64,000 nt of DNA from UBA3946 sp002385755 (lineage in GTDB: Bacteria; Bacillota_I; Bacilli_A; ML615J-28; CAG-698): NCBI GenBank assembly GCA_050953085.1, contig JBMNLX010000003.1, forward strand, positions 1-64,000, given 5' to 3'. The position numbers and the translations under genes are program-made. This document shows, in pieces, positions 43,735-52,349 of the stretch (positions are counted from its first letter, which is position 1; each line of letters starts with the position of its first letter). The notes under the pieces are model-generated. The model saw only the letters and a program-made list of their open reading frames with translations. It made no database searches and was not told the DNA's origin.

Positions 43735-46427
43735 AGACGTTCCGTTATCATGGTCCTGACCGCGGCCACGGCCTCGGCGAGGCGCGCCGCGTCGCGGCCG
43801 CCCGCCTGGGCGAAGTCTTTCCGACCACCGCCGCCGCCGCCCAAGATCCCGGCCGCCAGTCGGACGGTCTCGCCGGCATGAAGTTTGTCGATTTTGTTTT
43901 TCGAGACAAAAACGACCTTCTCGGCAACGATATTGGCGATAAACACGATTGAGGAAGGAAGTTTGTCGGAAAGACGGTCGGCCAGGTCTTTTTGTTGTTC
44001 GACGTCCATTCCCTCCGTTGTGATAATTAAAACATTATAGTCGCCGATTGTCAAGACATTTTTCAAATAATTGTCAAGGGAAACGGCGTTTTTCTCTCTT
44101 TTGCTTTTTTGGTAAGTTTTATCCAATTCCCGCGCCGCCTCGCGCCACGCCGCGGCGTCCCGGCCAAGGTTGATAAGGTAACGGTAACCGGGCCGGGGGG
44201 CGCTTAACGCGGGCGGTCGGAATTCGAGTTTGATATCCTCTTCCCGGGCGGCGGTAAGAATCTTCTCCGCCTTCGTGGCGAGGTCCCTGATCTCCGTTTT
44301 CAAATGCGCCGCTGCGCTATCGACGGCGGTCTTGACGGCGTCGCCGGTCGCGGCCTCAATCCGGAAGATCCCCGATCCCTTGCTTTCGATATTATAGATT
44401 GCGAATCCGCCGATATCGGCGGTGTTCGCGACATGGCAGCCGCCGCACAGTTCTTTGGAAAAGACGGTGTCGACGACGCGAACGATCTCATCATATTTTT
44501 CGCCGAAAACGGCCTGGACATTCATTTTTTGCGCTTCCTTAAACGGCAGCTCGTAAATAGCGACCGGGAACCCTTCCCTGATTTGCCCGTTGACCATATC
44601 CTCGACCGAAAGGATCTCCTCTTCGGTAAGGTTTTGATAATGATTAAAATCAAAGCGCAGGTATTCGTCGCCGACGAACGACCCTTGCTGGCGGACATGG
44701 GGACCGAGAACGCGACGCAAACTCTCGTTAAGCAAGTGAGTCGCAGTATGGTTTCTAGTCACGCGGGCACGGAACTCAGGATCGACTTCGAGTTTCACCC
44801 GTTCGCCGACGGCGAGACTATCCCGTCCCAATTGTACCACCGAAGCGTGTTGAAAGTTGGGTAATTTTATCGTATCCGTAACTTCGTATGTTTTTCCTTT
44901 GAATATGAGCCGGCCCTTATCGCCGATTTGGCCGCCCGACTCGGCGTAAAACGGCGTCTCTTTAAAGACGACGAGCGCCTCGCCGGAGGCCAAGTCGACC
45001 CGTGCTCCTTCCTTAAATAGAGCTAGAGTTTCTGTTTCCGCGCTAAGCTCGCGGTAACCGAGGAACTCGCTTTTCTCCGTAAATGACAAAAACGCCTCGT
45101 TTTGCGCGGTCATCGATTCCTCGACCTGCCGGGAACCGCGGGCCCGCGCTTTTTGTTTCTCAAGCTCGCGATTAAAACCCTCGACGTCGACGTTAAACCC
45201 ATGTTCCCCCGCGACTTCAAGCGTGAGTTCCATCGGGAATCCGAAAGTATCGTAGAGAAGAAAAGCGATCTCGCCGGGAACGGTCTTTCCCGGGGCGGAA
45301 GCGATAAACTCAAGCAGGCGGTTCTCGCCCGTCTCCAGGGTCTGGAGGAATTTTTCTTCTTCCCGCTTGATCTGCGCGGCTAAAAGTTCGGTCTTTTCAG
45401 TCAGGTACGGGTAATATTCTTTCATTATTTCCGCCGCCACCGGGACTAACCTGTAAAGGAACGGCCGATCCATGCCGAGTTTTTTCCCGAAGCGCCCGGC
45501 GCGTCTAAGCAAACGCCTCAGGACATAACCGCGGCCTTCGTTCGAGAGAATCGCGCCGTCCGCCAATGCAAAAACCACGCTGCGCAAATGGTCGCTTATC
45601 ACCTTAAAGGCCATCTCGCCATGATACGGGACGCCCGTAATCGCTTCCGTCGCCTTGATTATCGGCAGGAAAAGATCGGTCTCGTAATTGGTTTTAGCGT
45701 CCTGCATAATCGCTGCCACCCGCTCCAATCCCATGCCGGTATCGATATTCTTGCTCGGAAGCTCCCGGTATTCGGAACGGTCCTTGCCGGATTCGGCGTT
45801 ATATTGACTGAAAACGATGTTCCAAATCTCGACGAAACGGTCGGTGTCGATATCGCGGCGGATCGCCTCGACGCCGAGTCCTTCCGGGTCAAATTCGGAG
45901 CCGCGATCGTAGAAGATTTCCGAACAGGGACCGCACGGGCCTTCGCCGATCTCCCAGAAATTCGATTCCAGCGCGATAATATGGTCGCGGGGAACGCCGA
46001 GACTGATCCATTTCTCGACCGACTCGACGTCCGCGGGGTAGACGGTAAAATACAGGCGATTAATATCGAAACCGAACCAGCGGGGCGAGGTCAAAAGCTC
46101 AATCGCCCAGGTTAAGGCCTCGTCGCGAAAATAATCGCCGATGGAAAAGTTTCCGAGCATCTCGAAGAACGTATGGTGACGGGCGGTCTTGCCGACGTTT
46201 TCGATATCGTTGGTCCGGATGCATTTCTGCGAGTTGACCATCCGCCGGTTTTTGGGGATTTCCCGGCCGTCGAAATATTTCTTTAGCGGCGCCACCCCGG
46301 CGTTGATCCACAACAGCGTCGGGTCGTCGACGGGGACGAGCGAGGCGCTCGGGATAATATCATGCCCTTTTTCCCGAAAAAAATCCAGCCACATCTGCCT
46401 TATTTCGCTGCTTTTCATCTTTTTCAT
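43731..46427 (-). CDS. alaS: Alanyl-tRNA synthetase
   Basis: About 898 residues. The class II catalytic core is at the N-terminus (FFREKGHDIIPSASLVP, MVNSQKCIRTNDIENVGKTA). The editing domain carries HTATHLLNESL and CGGCHVAN (zinc/His-Cys motif, about 660-670), and the C-Ala domain ends with GILGGGGGGRKDFAQAGG. I start at the ATG at 46427 (AGGTG six bases upstream); a GTG nine bases earlier is also possible. It lies 19 bp after the RNase J gene and overlaps ruvX. Confidence 0.96.
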   Translation of the reverse strand: MKKMKSSEIRQMWLDFFREKGHDIIPSASLVPVDDPTLLWINAGVAPLKKYFDGREIPKNRRMVNSQKCIRTNDIENVGKTARHHTFFEMLGNFSIGDYFRDEALTWAIELLTSPRWFGFDINRLYFTVYPADVESVEKWISLGVPRDHIIALESNFWEIGEGPCGPCSEIFYDRGSEFDPEGLGVEAIRRDIDTDRFVEIWNIVFSQYNAESGKDRSEYRELPSKNIDTGMGLERVAAIMQDAKTNYETDLFLPIIKATEAITGVPYHGEMAFKVISDHLRSVVFALADGAILSNEGRGYVLRRLLRRAGRFGKKLGMDRPFLYRLVPVAAEIMKEYYPYLTEKTELLAAQIKREEEKFLQTLETGENRLLEFIASAPGKTVPGEIAFLLYDTFGFPMELTLEVAGEHGFNVDVEGFNRELEKQKARARGSRQVEESMTAQNEAFLSFTEKSEFLGYRELSAETETLALFKEGARVDLASGEALVVFKETPFYAESGGQIGDKGRLIFKGKTYEVTDTIKLPNFQHASVVQLGRDSLAVGERVKLEVDPEFRARVTRNHTATHLLNESLRRVLGPHVRQQGSFVGDEYLRFDFNHYQNLTEEEILSVEDMVNGQIREGFPVAIYELPFKEAQKMNVQAVFGEKYDEIVRVVDTVFSKELCGGCHVANTADIGGFAIYNIESKGSGIFRIEAATGDAVKTAVDSAAAHLKTEIRDLATKAEKILTAAREEDIKLEFRPPALSAPRPGYRYLINLGRDAAAWREAARELDKTYQKSKREKNAVSLDNYLKNVLTIGDYNVLIITTEGMDVEQQKDLADRLSDKLPSSIVFIANIVAEKVVFVSKNKIDKLHAGETVRLAAGILGGGGGGRKDFAQAGGRDAARLAEAVAAVRTMITERL

Positions 46428-46445
46428 ATCCTGCACCTACTGTTT

Positions 46446-48122
46446 CTATTTATCCGATTCCACGTCTACCAAAGACGGAATAATAATCGGGTTTTTCTTC
46501 GTCATTTTGAATATTTCTTTGCCGATGGCGTCGCGCAAAGATGTTTTCAAGTCGTTCCAATCGATATATTTTTTTAGGAAATAAATATCGATAATATCGC
46601 GAGCCACATTCTCGATCTTCTTCTCGACCTTCTCGGCCGTCGTCCCGGTCATAAAGCCTTTCAGTATCACCCGCGGGCCGGAAACAATCTTTTTCAGCCG
46701 GACGTCCAAAACGACGATGACGAGAATTATTCCTTCCTGAGACAAAAGCTCGCGGTCACGCAATACGATCTCGTTAATGTCGCCGACGAAGGAGCCGTCA
46801 ACGAGTACGTCGCCGACGGGAATTTTCTCGCCTTTGGTCTCGAGTTCCCTGTTAACGAAACTCACCATATTCCCGTTATCGAGGAGGATGACGTTTTCTT
46901 TTTTATAACCGGCGTCGAGGGCGATATCGTACTGCAGCCGCTGATGCCGGTACTCGCCGTTAATCGGGACGATATATTTCGGTTTGAGAAGCGAATATAA
47001 TAATTTTAAATCCTCGCTGTTGGCGTGCGAGCTTTGCAAGATCTCCTTGGGGATAACCGTGACCTTGGCGTCAAGCCGATAGAGAAGGCCGATCGCCTTT
47101 TGGGCGAGGCGCTCGGTTCCGGGCCGCGGCTCGGAAATGATGACGACATGGTCGCGGCTCGTTATCTCGATCAGCCGGTCCTGGCCGGTGCTCATCCTCT
47201 GAAGATTATAATACGGCTCGTGTCGGTTGCCGGTGACGATAATCACGAGATCCTCGTCGTCGTTTTTGTTATCGTCGGTTATGTATTTTAAATTAACGAG
47301 CCTATCCGGGGGGATATTTAAATAATCATTTTTTAGGGCGATGTTAATCGTCTTTTGGGCTTTTTTCCCGATAATGGCGACGCGGCGGTTCTTCTCGACA
47401 CTGATGTTTATAATTTTTTGTATCCTTTGCAAATCGTCGGAAAACATCGAGAAGATAACCCGTTTCGACGACTGGAGTATATCGCCGACTTGATGGATCA
47501 AAATATAATCGTTGGTCACGCGATTGATATTGCTCACGCCGTTGCTTTCCGAAAACAACGCCAAAACGCCGTCTTTCGCCGTCTCGACGATCTTTCGGAA
47601 AGACGTTTGATACCGGCGGTCGGTATTATGAATAAAGGAAAAATCGGGGGCGTACACGAGTCCCCCGTCGGGGGTCATGATCGTGATCCCGTAGGTCTCC
47701 GGGATGCTGTGGCCCAAGGCGAAAAAGCCGACGCGGACGTTCCCGAAAATAAGAACCTTATCGTCGGTCACCCGGTAAAGGCGGTAATCCTCGACCGGCA
47801 TCCCCGCGTCGATCAAAGCCAGTTCCGCAAGCGCCATCGTGAAACGGGAGCCGAAAACGCCGACGTTTATTTCTTTCAATAATTCCGGCAAAGCGCCGAT
47901 ATGGTCCGCGTGACCGTGGGAAAGAAATATTCCCTGGATCCTGTCCTTGTTCTCCACCAAATACGAAAAATCGGGGATAACGACGTCGATGCCGTATAAA
48001 TCGAAACTCGGGAACTTTAGCCCGCAGTCCAAAACAAATATCTTCTCATCCACCTCGGCAATATACATATTCTTGCCGGTTTCCCCCAAGCCGCCTAAAG
48101 CGCAAAACTTAATAACACTCAT
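46446..48122 (-). CDS. rnj: Ribonuclease J
   Basis: Metallo-beta-lactamase/beta-CASP ribonuclease with 5'-exonuclease and endonuclease activity, central to mRNA decay and rRNA maturation in Firmicutes. 558 residues with the metal motif SHGHADHIGALP (His69, His71, Asp73, His74), then LGHSIPETYG and a beta-CASP block (VIIVTGNRHEPYYNLQRM). PINGEYRHQRL carries the late His, and the C-terminal domain ends in RDAIGKEIFKMTKKNPIII. I cannot decide between the J1 and J2 types. It lies 4 bp after the thioesterase gene. Confidence 0.94.
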   Translation of the reverse strand: MSVIKFCALGGLGETGKNMYIAEVDEKIFVLDCGLKFPSFDLYGIDVVIPDFSYLVENKDRIQGIFLSHGHADHIGALPELLKEINVGVFGSRFTMALAELALIDAGMPVEDYRLYRVTDDKVLIFGNVRVGFFALGHSIPETYGITIMTPDGGLVYAPDFSFIHNTDRRYQTSFRKIVETAKDGVLALFSESNGVSNINRVTNDYILIHQVGDILQSSKRVIFSMFSDDLQRIQKIINISVEKNRRVAIIGKKAQKTINIALKNDYLNIPPDRLVNLKYITDDNKNDDEDLVIIVTGNRHEPYYNLQRMSTGQDRLIEITSRDHVVIISEPRPGTERLAQKAIGLLYRLDAKVTVIPKEILQSSHANSEDLKLLYSLLKPKYIVPINGEYRHQRLQYDIALDAGYKKENVILLDNGNMVSFVNRELETKGEKIPVGDVLVDGSFVGDINEIVLRDRELLSQEGIILVIVVLDVRLKKIVSGPRVILKGFMTGTTAEKVEKKIENVARDIIDIYFLKKYIDWNDLKTSLRDAIGKEIFKMTKKNPIIIPSLVDVESDK

Positions 48123-48126
48123 CTTA

Positions 48127-48594
48127 TCACCTGTTAAAATTCCTCAAATATTCTTCTTCTTCTTTTTCTTTTTGACGATTTTCCCCGCCCGCGACCCGCG
48201 TCAACTTTTCGTAAATATCGGGATAGCGACGGGAAATATTCTGCGGTTTAAAATTCTCGTTCAGCCAGGCGAGCGTCGTCAGACCGGTATTAATCAACTC
48301 GCCTTTTTGGTTATAGATCTCGTACGCGAAGACCAAACGGACGCCGGTCACGGCAACGAGCTCGGTCATGAGTTCCAATTCGTCGCCGTAATACGCCGGG
48401 CGGTGATACTTCACGTTTAGCTCGACCAAGGCCTGGGAAAGGCCGCGCTTCTCGATTTCGTGAAACGGCATCCCGAGGGTTTTGCAGAAATCCGTCCGCC
48501 CGCACTCGTACCACACCGGGTAGACCGAGTGATGGATAACCCCCATTTGATCGGTTTCCTGATACCGGGGAATTATTTTGGTCTTAACGCGCAT
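48127..48594 (-). CDS. Acyl-CoA thioesterase of the hotdog (YbgC/FadM) family
   Basis: 155 residues with the 4HBT hotdog fold. The active-site segment RYQETDQMGVIHHSVYPVWYE (Asp15-region and His-Ser) is near the N-terminus, with VKYHRPAYYGDELEL in mid-protein. It likely hydrolyses acyl-CoA or acyl-ACP; the substrate is unknown. It is the first gene of the run into RNase J and alaS; an extended minus-10-like TGGTATACT lies about 40 bp upstream on the minus strand. Confidence 0.85.
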   Translation of the reverse strand: MRVKTKIIPRYQETDQMGVIHHSVYPVWYECGRTDFCKTLGMPFHEIEKRGLSQALVELNVKYHRPAYYGDELELMTELVAVTGVRLVFAYEIYNQKGELINTGLTTLAWLNENFKPQNISRRYPDIYEKLTRVAGGENRQKEKEEEEYLRNFNR

Positions 48595-48679
48595 GCTCCG
48601 CCTCCGCTGTTGATTATATATATAACAAGTATACCATTTTTTCCGAAAAAAATCAGCAAAAATGAAAAAAACTTACCGG

Positions 48680-48711
48680 CAAAAAAAACAGAGTTAACGA
48701 ATAACCCTGTC
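48680..48711 (-). terminator. Terminator of the spoVA-DUF1540 operon
   Basis: ACAGGGTTA / TTAACTCTGT stem (one G-U) followed by T8 on the minus strand, 16 bp past the DUF1540 stop. Confidence 0.8.
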
Positions 48712-48726
48712 TTTAGCGCGCCGCTT

Positions 48727-49062
48727 TTATTTCACCTCGAAACTAGAACAAAAAGTCTGATCCGGATGCAAGGCGCGGGAACCGTCGATTTTAATCTCCT
48801 TGGCGTAGCATATCCGGTGCGAATTATACTTGCAATTGACCGCCTCGCAGTAAACCGGCATTTGATAATTAATTTCCCCGATGCTGCCGATTTCCATAAG
48901 GTAAGAGTCGTCCCTTTTGTCCGGGACATCGCGGGAATAACTTTGGCACCGGGTTTCTTCCTCGGCGAGCGCGGTCGCGCCCTTGACGATAATGCTCGCG
49001 CGCGTGCAATGACGCTCCCGGTAAAAGACGCAGGTTTTAACCCCGCATTTTAATCTTGGCAT
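48727..49062 (-). CDS. DUF1540 protein with two cysteine-rich modules
   Basis: 111 residues with two copies of the DUF1540 motif: LKCGVKTCVFYRERHCTRAS (about 4-23) with TRCQSY, and VYCEAVNCKYNSHRICYAKE (about 70-89) with TFCSSF. The Cys pattern suggests metal binding. DUF1540 proteins are common in spore formers, and some are sporulation-linked. AGGAGG lies eight bases upstream of the ATG, although the gene begins inside the last 26 bp of spoVAF. It is probably cotranscribed with spoVA, so a spore role is likely but not proven. Confidence 0.85.
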   Translation of the reverse strand: MPRLKCGVKTCVFYRERHCTRASIIVKGATALAEEETRCQSYSRDVPDKRDDSYLMEIGSIGEINYQMPVYCEAVNCKYNSHRICYAKEIKIDGSRALHPDQTFCSSFEVK

Positions 49063-50461
49063 TGGTAACCTCCTGTTTTTGATTTTTATAGGGATAGCGG
49101 ATGAGTATTTTTAAAAGCCGTCTAAAGTTAAACGGGACGAGCGGGTAAAGGTAAGGCTTCCCGACGCTTCTCAAGCGGGAGAGATAAACAAACCAAATTA
49201 TTGCGGAGGCGATTAGCCCCCAATACCCGAAAAGAAAAGTCGCAGCGATAAAAAAAATCTTCGAGATCTTATTGGCGAGCCCCAGCTCGTAACTTGGCGT
49301 CGCGTAAGTCCCGACGGCGCTAAGGGCGACGACGAGCACCGTCTGGATGGAAAAGAGACCGACGGCGACGGCGATATCGCCGAGTAGGATTCCCGCGATC
49401 AAGCCCATCGCCGTCGAGAGCGCGGTCGGCGTGTGAATCGAAGCCATCCGTAAAAACTCGACCCCCACCTCGGCTATCGCCACCTGCAGGTAGATATTGA
49501 CGGCGCCGGCCGCGGGAACGAAAAGCGCCGCGATGCCTTTAAGCGCCCCGACGTCCAACAACGCGAGCCATACCGGGGTCAAAAATAGCGAAATCAAAAT
49601 CCCGAAATAGCGGACGGCGCGCAGATAGGTCCCCGATAGGGGCGTCTGCCGGTATTCCTCGGTGTGCTGGAGATGATCGGCGAAAGTCGCGGGGGCGAGA
49701 ATCACGCTCGGTGATGTGTCGACAAAGAGCGCGAACATCCCCTGGTAGAGATGAACGGCGACGGTATCCGCCCGCTCGGTATAACGGACAAGGGGATAGG
49801 GGTTAAAACGCTGACGAACGATGAGTTCCTCAAGCGCCTTGTCCGCCATAATCAGATGGTCGACCTTGATTTTTTCGAGCTCGCCGCGAATTTTATTCAA
49901 AATGGCCTCCGGGCACAGGCCGGCGATATAACTTAAACAAACCGCGGCCGGGTTGGCCGCGCCGACGGTAAAAAGCTCGTTGCGCAGGCGCATGTCTTTA
50001 ACCCGGCGGCGCAGGAGGGCGATATTGGTATGAAAGTTTTCCGTAAACCCGTCATGGGCGCCGCGAATAACCTTCTCCATATCCGGCTCGTCGATCGAGC
50101 GGTTCGGGTAACTGCGAACGTCGACCGATAGCGCCCGGTCTTCGCCCTCAAACACCATTACCAGCATCCCGTTAAGGAAGTCGAGATACAACTCTTCCTC
50201 GCGTTCAATAACCGCGACGGAATGATGCGAGAGGTTATCCAGCACGAGTTCGAAAGAATACTCCCGTTCCCGGGGAATCGCCAGAATGCTTTCGATTATC
50301 TTTATCGCCTGCATTCCGTCGGCGAGTCCGGAAAGATAATAGATGTTGATTTGCCGGGGGAAAACCTTGATTTCTCGTTTCTCGACGTCATAGGAAGAGC
50401 CGATGCCAAGTTTCTTCTCAAAATCCGATACAAAACCCGCGAAATCGTCCGTGTTCATCAT
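49037..50461 (-). CDS. spoVAF: Spore germination protein SpoVAF (GerA-family A-subunit-like)
   Basis: 474 residues. A large N-terminal soluble domain (about 1-275) with YYLSGLADGMQAIKIIESI and ALEELIVRQRFNPYPLVRYT is followed by about five membrane segments with FLTPVWLALLD and the GerA-type SVILAPATFADHL region. SpoVAF resembles GerAA and helps dipicolinic acid release during germination in the spore inner membrane. It follows spoVAE directly. Other spoVA members (A, B) are missing, so the set is reduced. Confidence 0.92.
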   Translation of the reverse strand: MMNTDDFAGFVSDFEKKLGIGSSYDVEKREIKVFPRQINIYYLSGLADGMQAIKIIESILAIPREREYSFELVLDNLSHHSVAVIEREEELYLDFLNGMLVMVFEGEDRALSVDVRSYPNRSIDEPDMEKVIRGAHDGFTENFHTNIALLRRRVKDMRLRNELFTVGAANPAAVCLSYIAGLCPEAILNKIRGELEKIKVDHLIMADKALEELIVRQRFNPYPLVRYTERADTVAVHLYQGMFALFVDTSPSVILAPATFADHLQHTEEYRQTPLSGTYLRAVRYFGILISLFLTPVWLALLDVGALKGIAALFVPAAGAVNIYLQVAIAEVGVEFLRMASIHTPTALSTAMGLIAGILLGDIAVAVGLFSIQTVLVVALSAVGTYATPSYELGLANKISKIFFIAATFLFGYWGLIASAIIWFVYLSRLRSVGKPYLYPLVPFNFRRLLKILIRYPYKNQKQEVTNAKIKMRG

Positions 50462-50812
50462 CTATCCCTTCGGGCGGAAAATAAGGGCGATAAAGAAGGC
50501 GAAGATGATCGAGGCGGCTATCCCGGCCGCCGTGAGATTAAAAACGCCGGTCAGGATGCCGATATAACCCACCTCTTGCGATTTTTCCAGGGCGGCGTGG
50601 ACGAGCGAGTGTCCGAAGGAAGAAATCGGGATCGTCGCCCCGGCTCCCGCCTTTTCCACAAGCTTATCGTATAGGCCGAACGTGTCGAACATCGCCCCCA
50701 GTCCGACAAAAAGCGACGTGATATAAATAGGCGCGAGTTTAATAACGTCGAGAATAATTTGCCCGAGCGCGCAAATCGCGCCGCCGACCAAAAAGGCCAT
50801 TAAATAAATCAT
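50462..50812 (-). CDS. spoVAE: Stage V sporulation protein SpoVAE
   Basis: 116-residue membrane protein with four predicted helices and the family motif GAGATIPISSFGHSLVHAA (about 55-75). It is part of the inner-membrane SpoVA channel that moves calcium-dipicolinate into the forespore and out at germination. It starts immediately after spoVAD and abuts spoVAF. Confidence 0.93.
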   Translation of the reverse strand: MIYLMAFLVGGAICALGQIILDVIKLAPIYITSLFVGLGAMFDTFGLYDKLVEKAGAGATIPISSFGHSLVHAALEKSQEVGYIGILTGVFNLTAAGIAASIIFAFFIALIFRPKG

Positions 50813-51820
50813 CTAGATACCGCTCCTTTCGATCACCGCGGCGTGGGCGACGCCGGGAATCGTTTCTTTTTGGGCGACGATAATCGGGTTGAGAAGCGCC
50901 CCGGTCGCCACCACCAATATTCTTTTATATGTTTTGTCCCGCAACTTGGCAAGCAAATACCCGTAGGTAACCGCGGCGCAGCAGCCGCATCCCGAGCCGC
51001 CCGCGAAAACTTGTTGTTTCTCGCGGTCATAAAGCATGAGTCCGCAATCATGATATCGTTCGGAGATATCGATCCCGACCTCGCCGAACATCCTTACGAG
51101 CATGTCCTTCCCGTAATACGAAAGGTCACCGGTAACGATCAAGTCGTAATCTTCCGGCTTGGTATTAAAATCCTTGAAGTGAACGTCGATTGTGTCAAAC
51201 GCCGCCGGAGCCATCGCCCGGCCCAAATCCAGGGGGTCCTTCAGCTTCGCGTCGATAACCTTCCCGATCGTGACCCCCGTAAGTTTAATATCGGTCGGCG
51301 AGTTTTTGAGCAGAACGACGCCAGCCGCCGTCGCCGTGAATGTTAAAGTGTCGGGCTTTTGCCCGCCGTATTCCGTCGGATAGCGGAATTGTCGTTCGGA
51401 TGTCGCGTTATGCGACGAGGTCCCGGCCAAAACGCGGTTAAAGGCCCCGCCCGCGATCATCCCGGCGCCGATAATAATCCCCTCGACGCTCGTGCTGCAG
51501 GCGCCGAATACCCCTAGATAGGGTATATCGTATTCGCGCATTACGTAGCTTTGAATAACGATTTGATTGTTTAAATCGCCGCCGATGAAGCAATCGACCT
51601 CGCCGCTGCCGATATTGTTTTTTACGAGGCACTGTTCGACCGCGTCGCGCAACAATCTCATCTCCGCCTTCTCCCATGTTTTCATCCCGCAATAAAGATC
51701 GTCGTAACCCCGGTCAAAGTAAGCGCCCAACGGTCCGAGTTTTTCTTTCGGCCCGGCGGCGACCGCCGCCTCGCCGACGTAGACATTATCGAACGCGATG
51801 CTTTGTTTGCCGAGTCTCAT
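50813..51820 (-). CDS. spoVAD: Stage V sporulation protein SpoVAD
   Basis: 335 residues with a thiolase-like fold; SpoVAD binds dipicolinic acid as part of the SpoVA complex. Conserved segments are QSIAFDNVYVGEAAVAAGPKE (start), YLGVFGACSTSVEGIIIGAG (thiolase-like Cys region, about 100-120), TGDLSYYGKDML (about 230) and GGSGCGCCAAVTYGYLLAKL (about 275). It is 2 bp after spoVAC. Full length. Confidence 0.95.
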   Translation of the reverse strand: MRLGKQSIAFDNVYVGEAAVAAGPKEKLGPLGAYFDRGYDDLYCGMKTWEKAEMRLLRDAVEQCLVKNNIGSGEVDCFIGGDLNNQIVIQSYVMREYDIPYLGVFGACSTSVEGIIIGAGMIAGGAFNRVLAGTSSHNATSERQFRYPTEYGGQKPDTLTFTATAAGVVLLKNSPTDIKLTGVTIGKVIDAKLKDPLDLGRAMAPAAFDTIDVHFKDFNTKPEDYDLIVTGDLSYYGKDMLVRMFGEVGIDISERYHDCGLMLYDREKQQVFAGGSGCGCCAAVTYGYLLAKLRDKTYKRILVVATGALLNPIIVAQKETIPGVAHAAVIERSGI

Positions 51821-51822
51821 CG

Positions 51823-52269
51823 TTATATCCTCAATAGAAAGCGGATTGTCCCGAATATGAACGCGCTAATAACGCCGACGACGATCACACTTCCCGCCAC
51901 TTTAAACATGTTCGTAAAGACGCCGAGAATAATGCCTTCGCTTTTTGATTCCAGCGCGGCGCTCGTCATTGAGTTCGCGAAACCGGTTATCGGGATAATC
52001 GTCCCCGCCCCGGCAAACTGGCCGATTTTATCGTAAATCCCCAAGCCCGTTAAGAGCGATCCCAAAAAGACCATAATCGCGACGCCGACGCTATTCGCCA
52101 GCTCATTATCGAGCTCGAATTGTTTCTTCAAAATATCGATAATGATCTGGGCGAGTAAACAGATCATCCCGCCGACAAAAAAAGCCTTCGCCGTGTTGAA
52201 AAGGACCTTGCGCTTCGGCTTGGTTTCTTGTTTTGCTTTTTCGATCGCTTCTTTCTTTACATTATTCAT
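51823..52269 (-). CDS. spoVAC: Stage V sporulation protein SpoVAC
   Basis: 148-residue membrane protein with about four helices. Hallmarks are AFFVGGMICLLAQIIIDILK and FAGAGTIIPITGFANSMTSA. SpoVAC is the mechanosensitive channel subunit of the dipicolinate transporter. An upstream ATG lies at 52320 inside the terminator of the ATPase gene; AAAGGAG eight bases before the ATG at 52269 marks the real start. First gene of the spoVA run. Confidence 0.94.
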   Translation of the reverse strand: MNNVKKEAIEKAKQETKPKRKVLFNTAKAFFVGGMICLLAQIIIDILKKQFELDNELANSVGVAIMVFLGSLLTGLGIYDKIGQFAGAGTIIPITGFANSMTSAALESKSEGIILGVFTNMFKVAGSVIVVGVISAFIFGTIRFLLRI

Positions 52270-52315
52270 TCCAAACACTCCTTTATTGCTATTGTTTGAT
52301 TTTTTCCCCCGTTTA

Positions 52316-52349
52316 TACAAAAAAAACTACCGCTTAGCGGCAGTTTTTC
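52316..52349 (-). terminator. Terminator overlapping the 3' end of the P-type ATPase gene
   Basis: AAAACTGCCGCT / AGCGGTAGTTTT hairpin followed by T8 on the minus strand; its 5' arm lies in the last codons of the ATPase gene. It separates that gene from spoVAC, so spoVA probably has its own forespore promoter. Confidence 0.85.
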
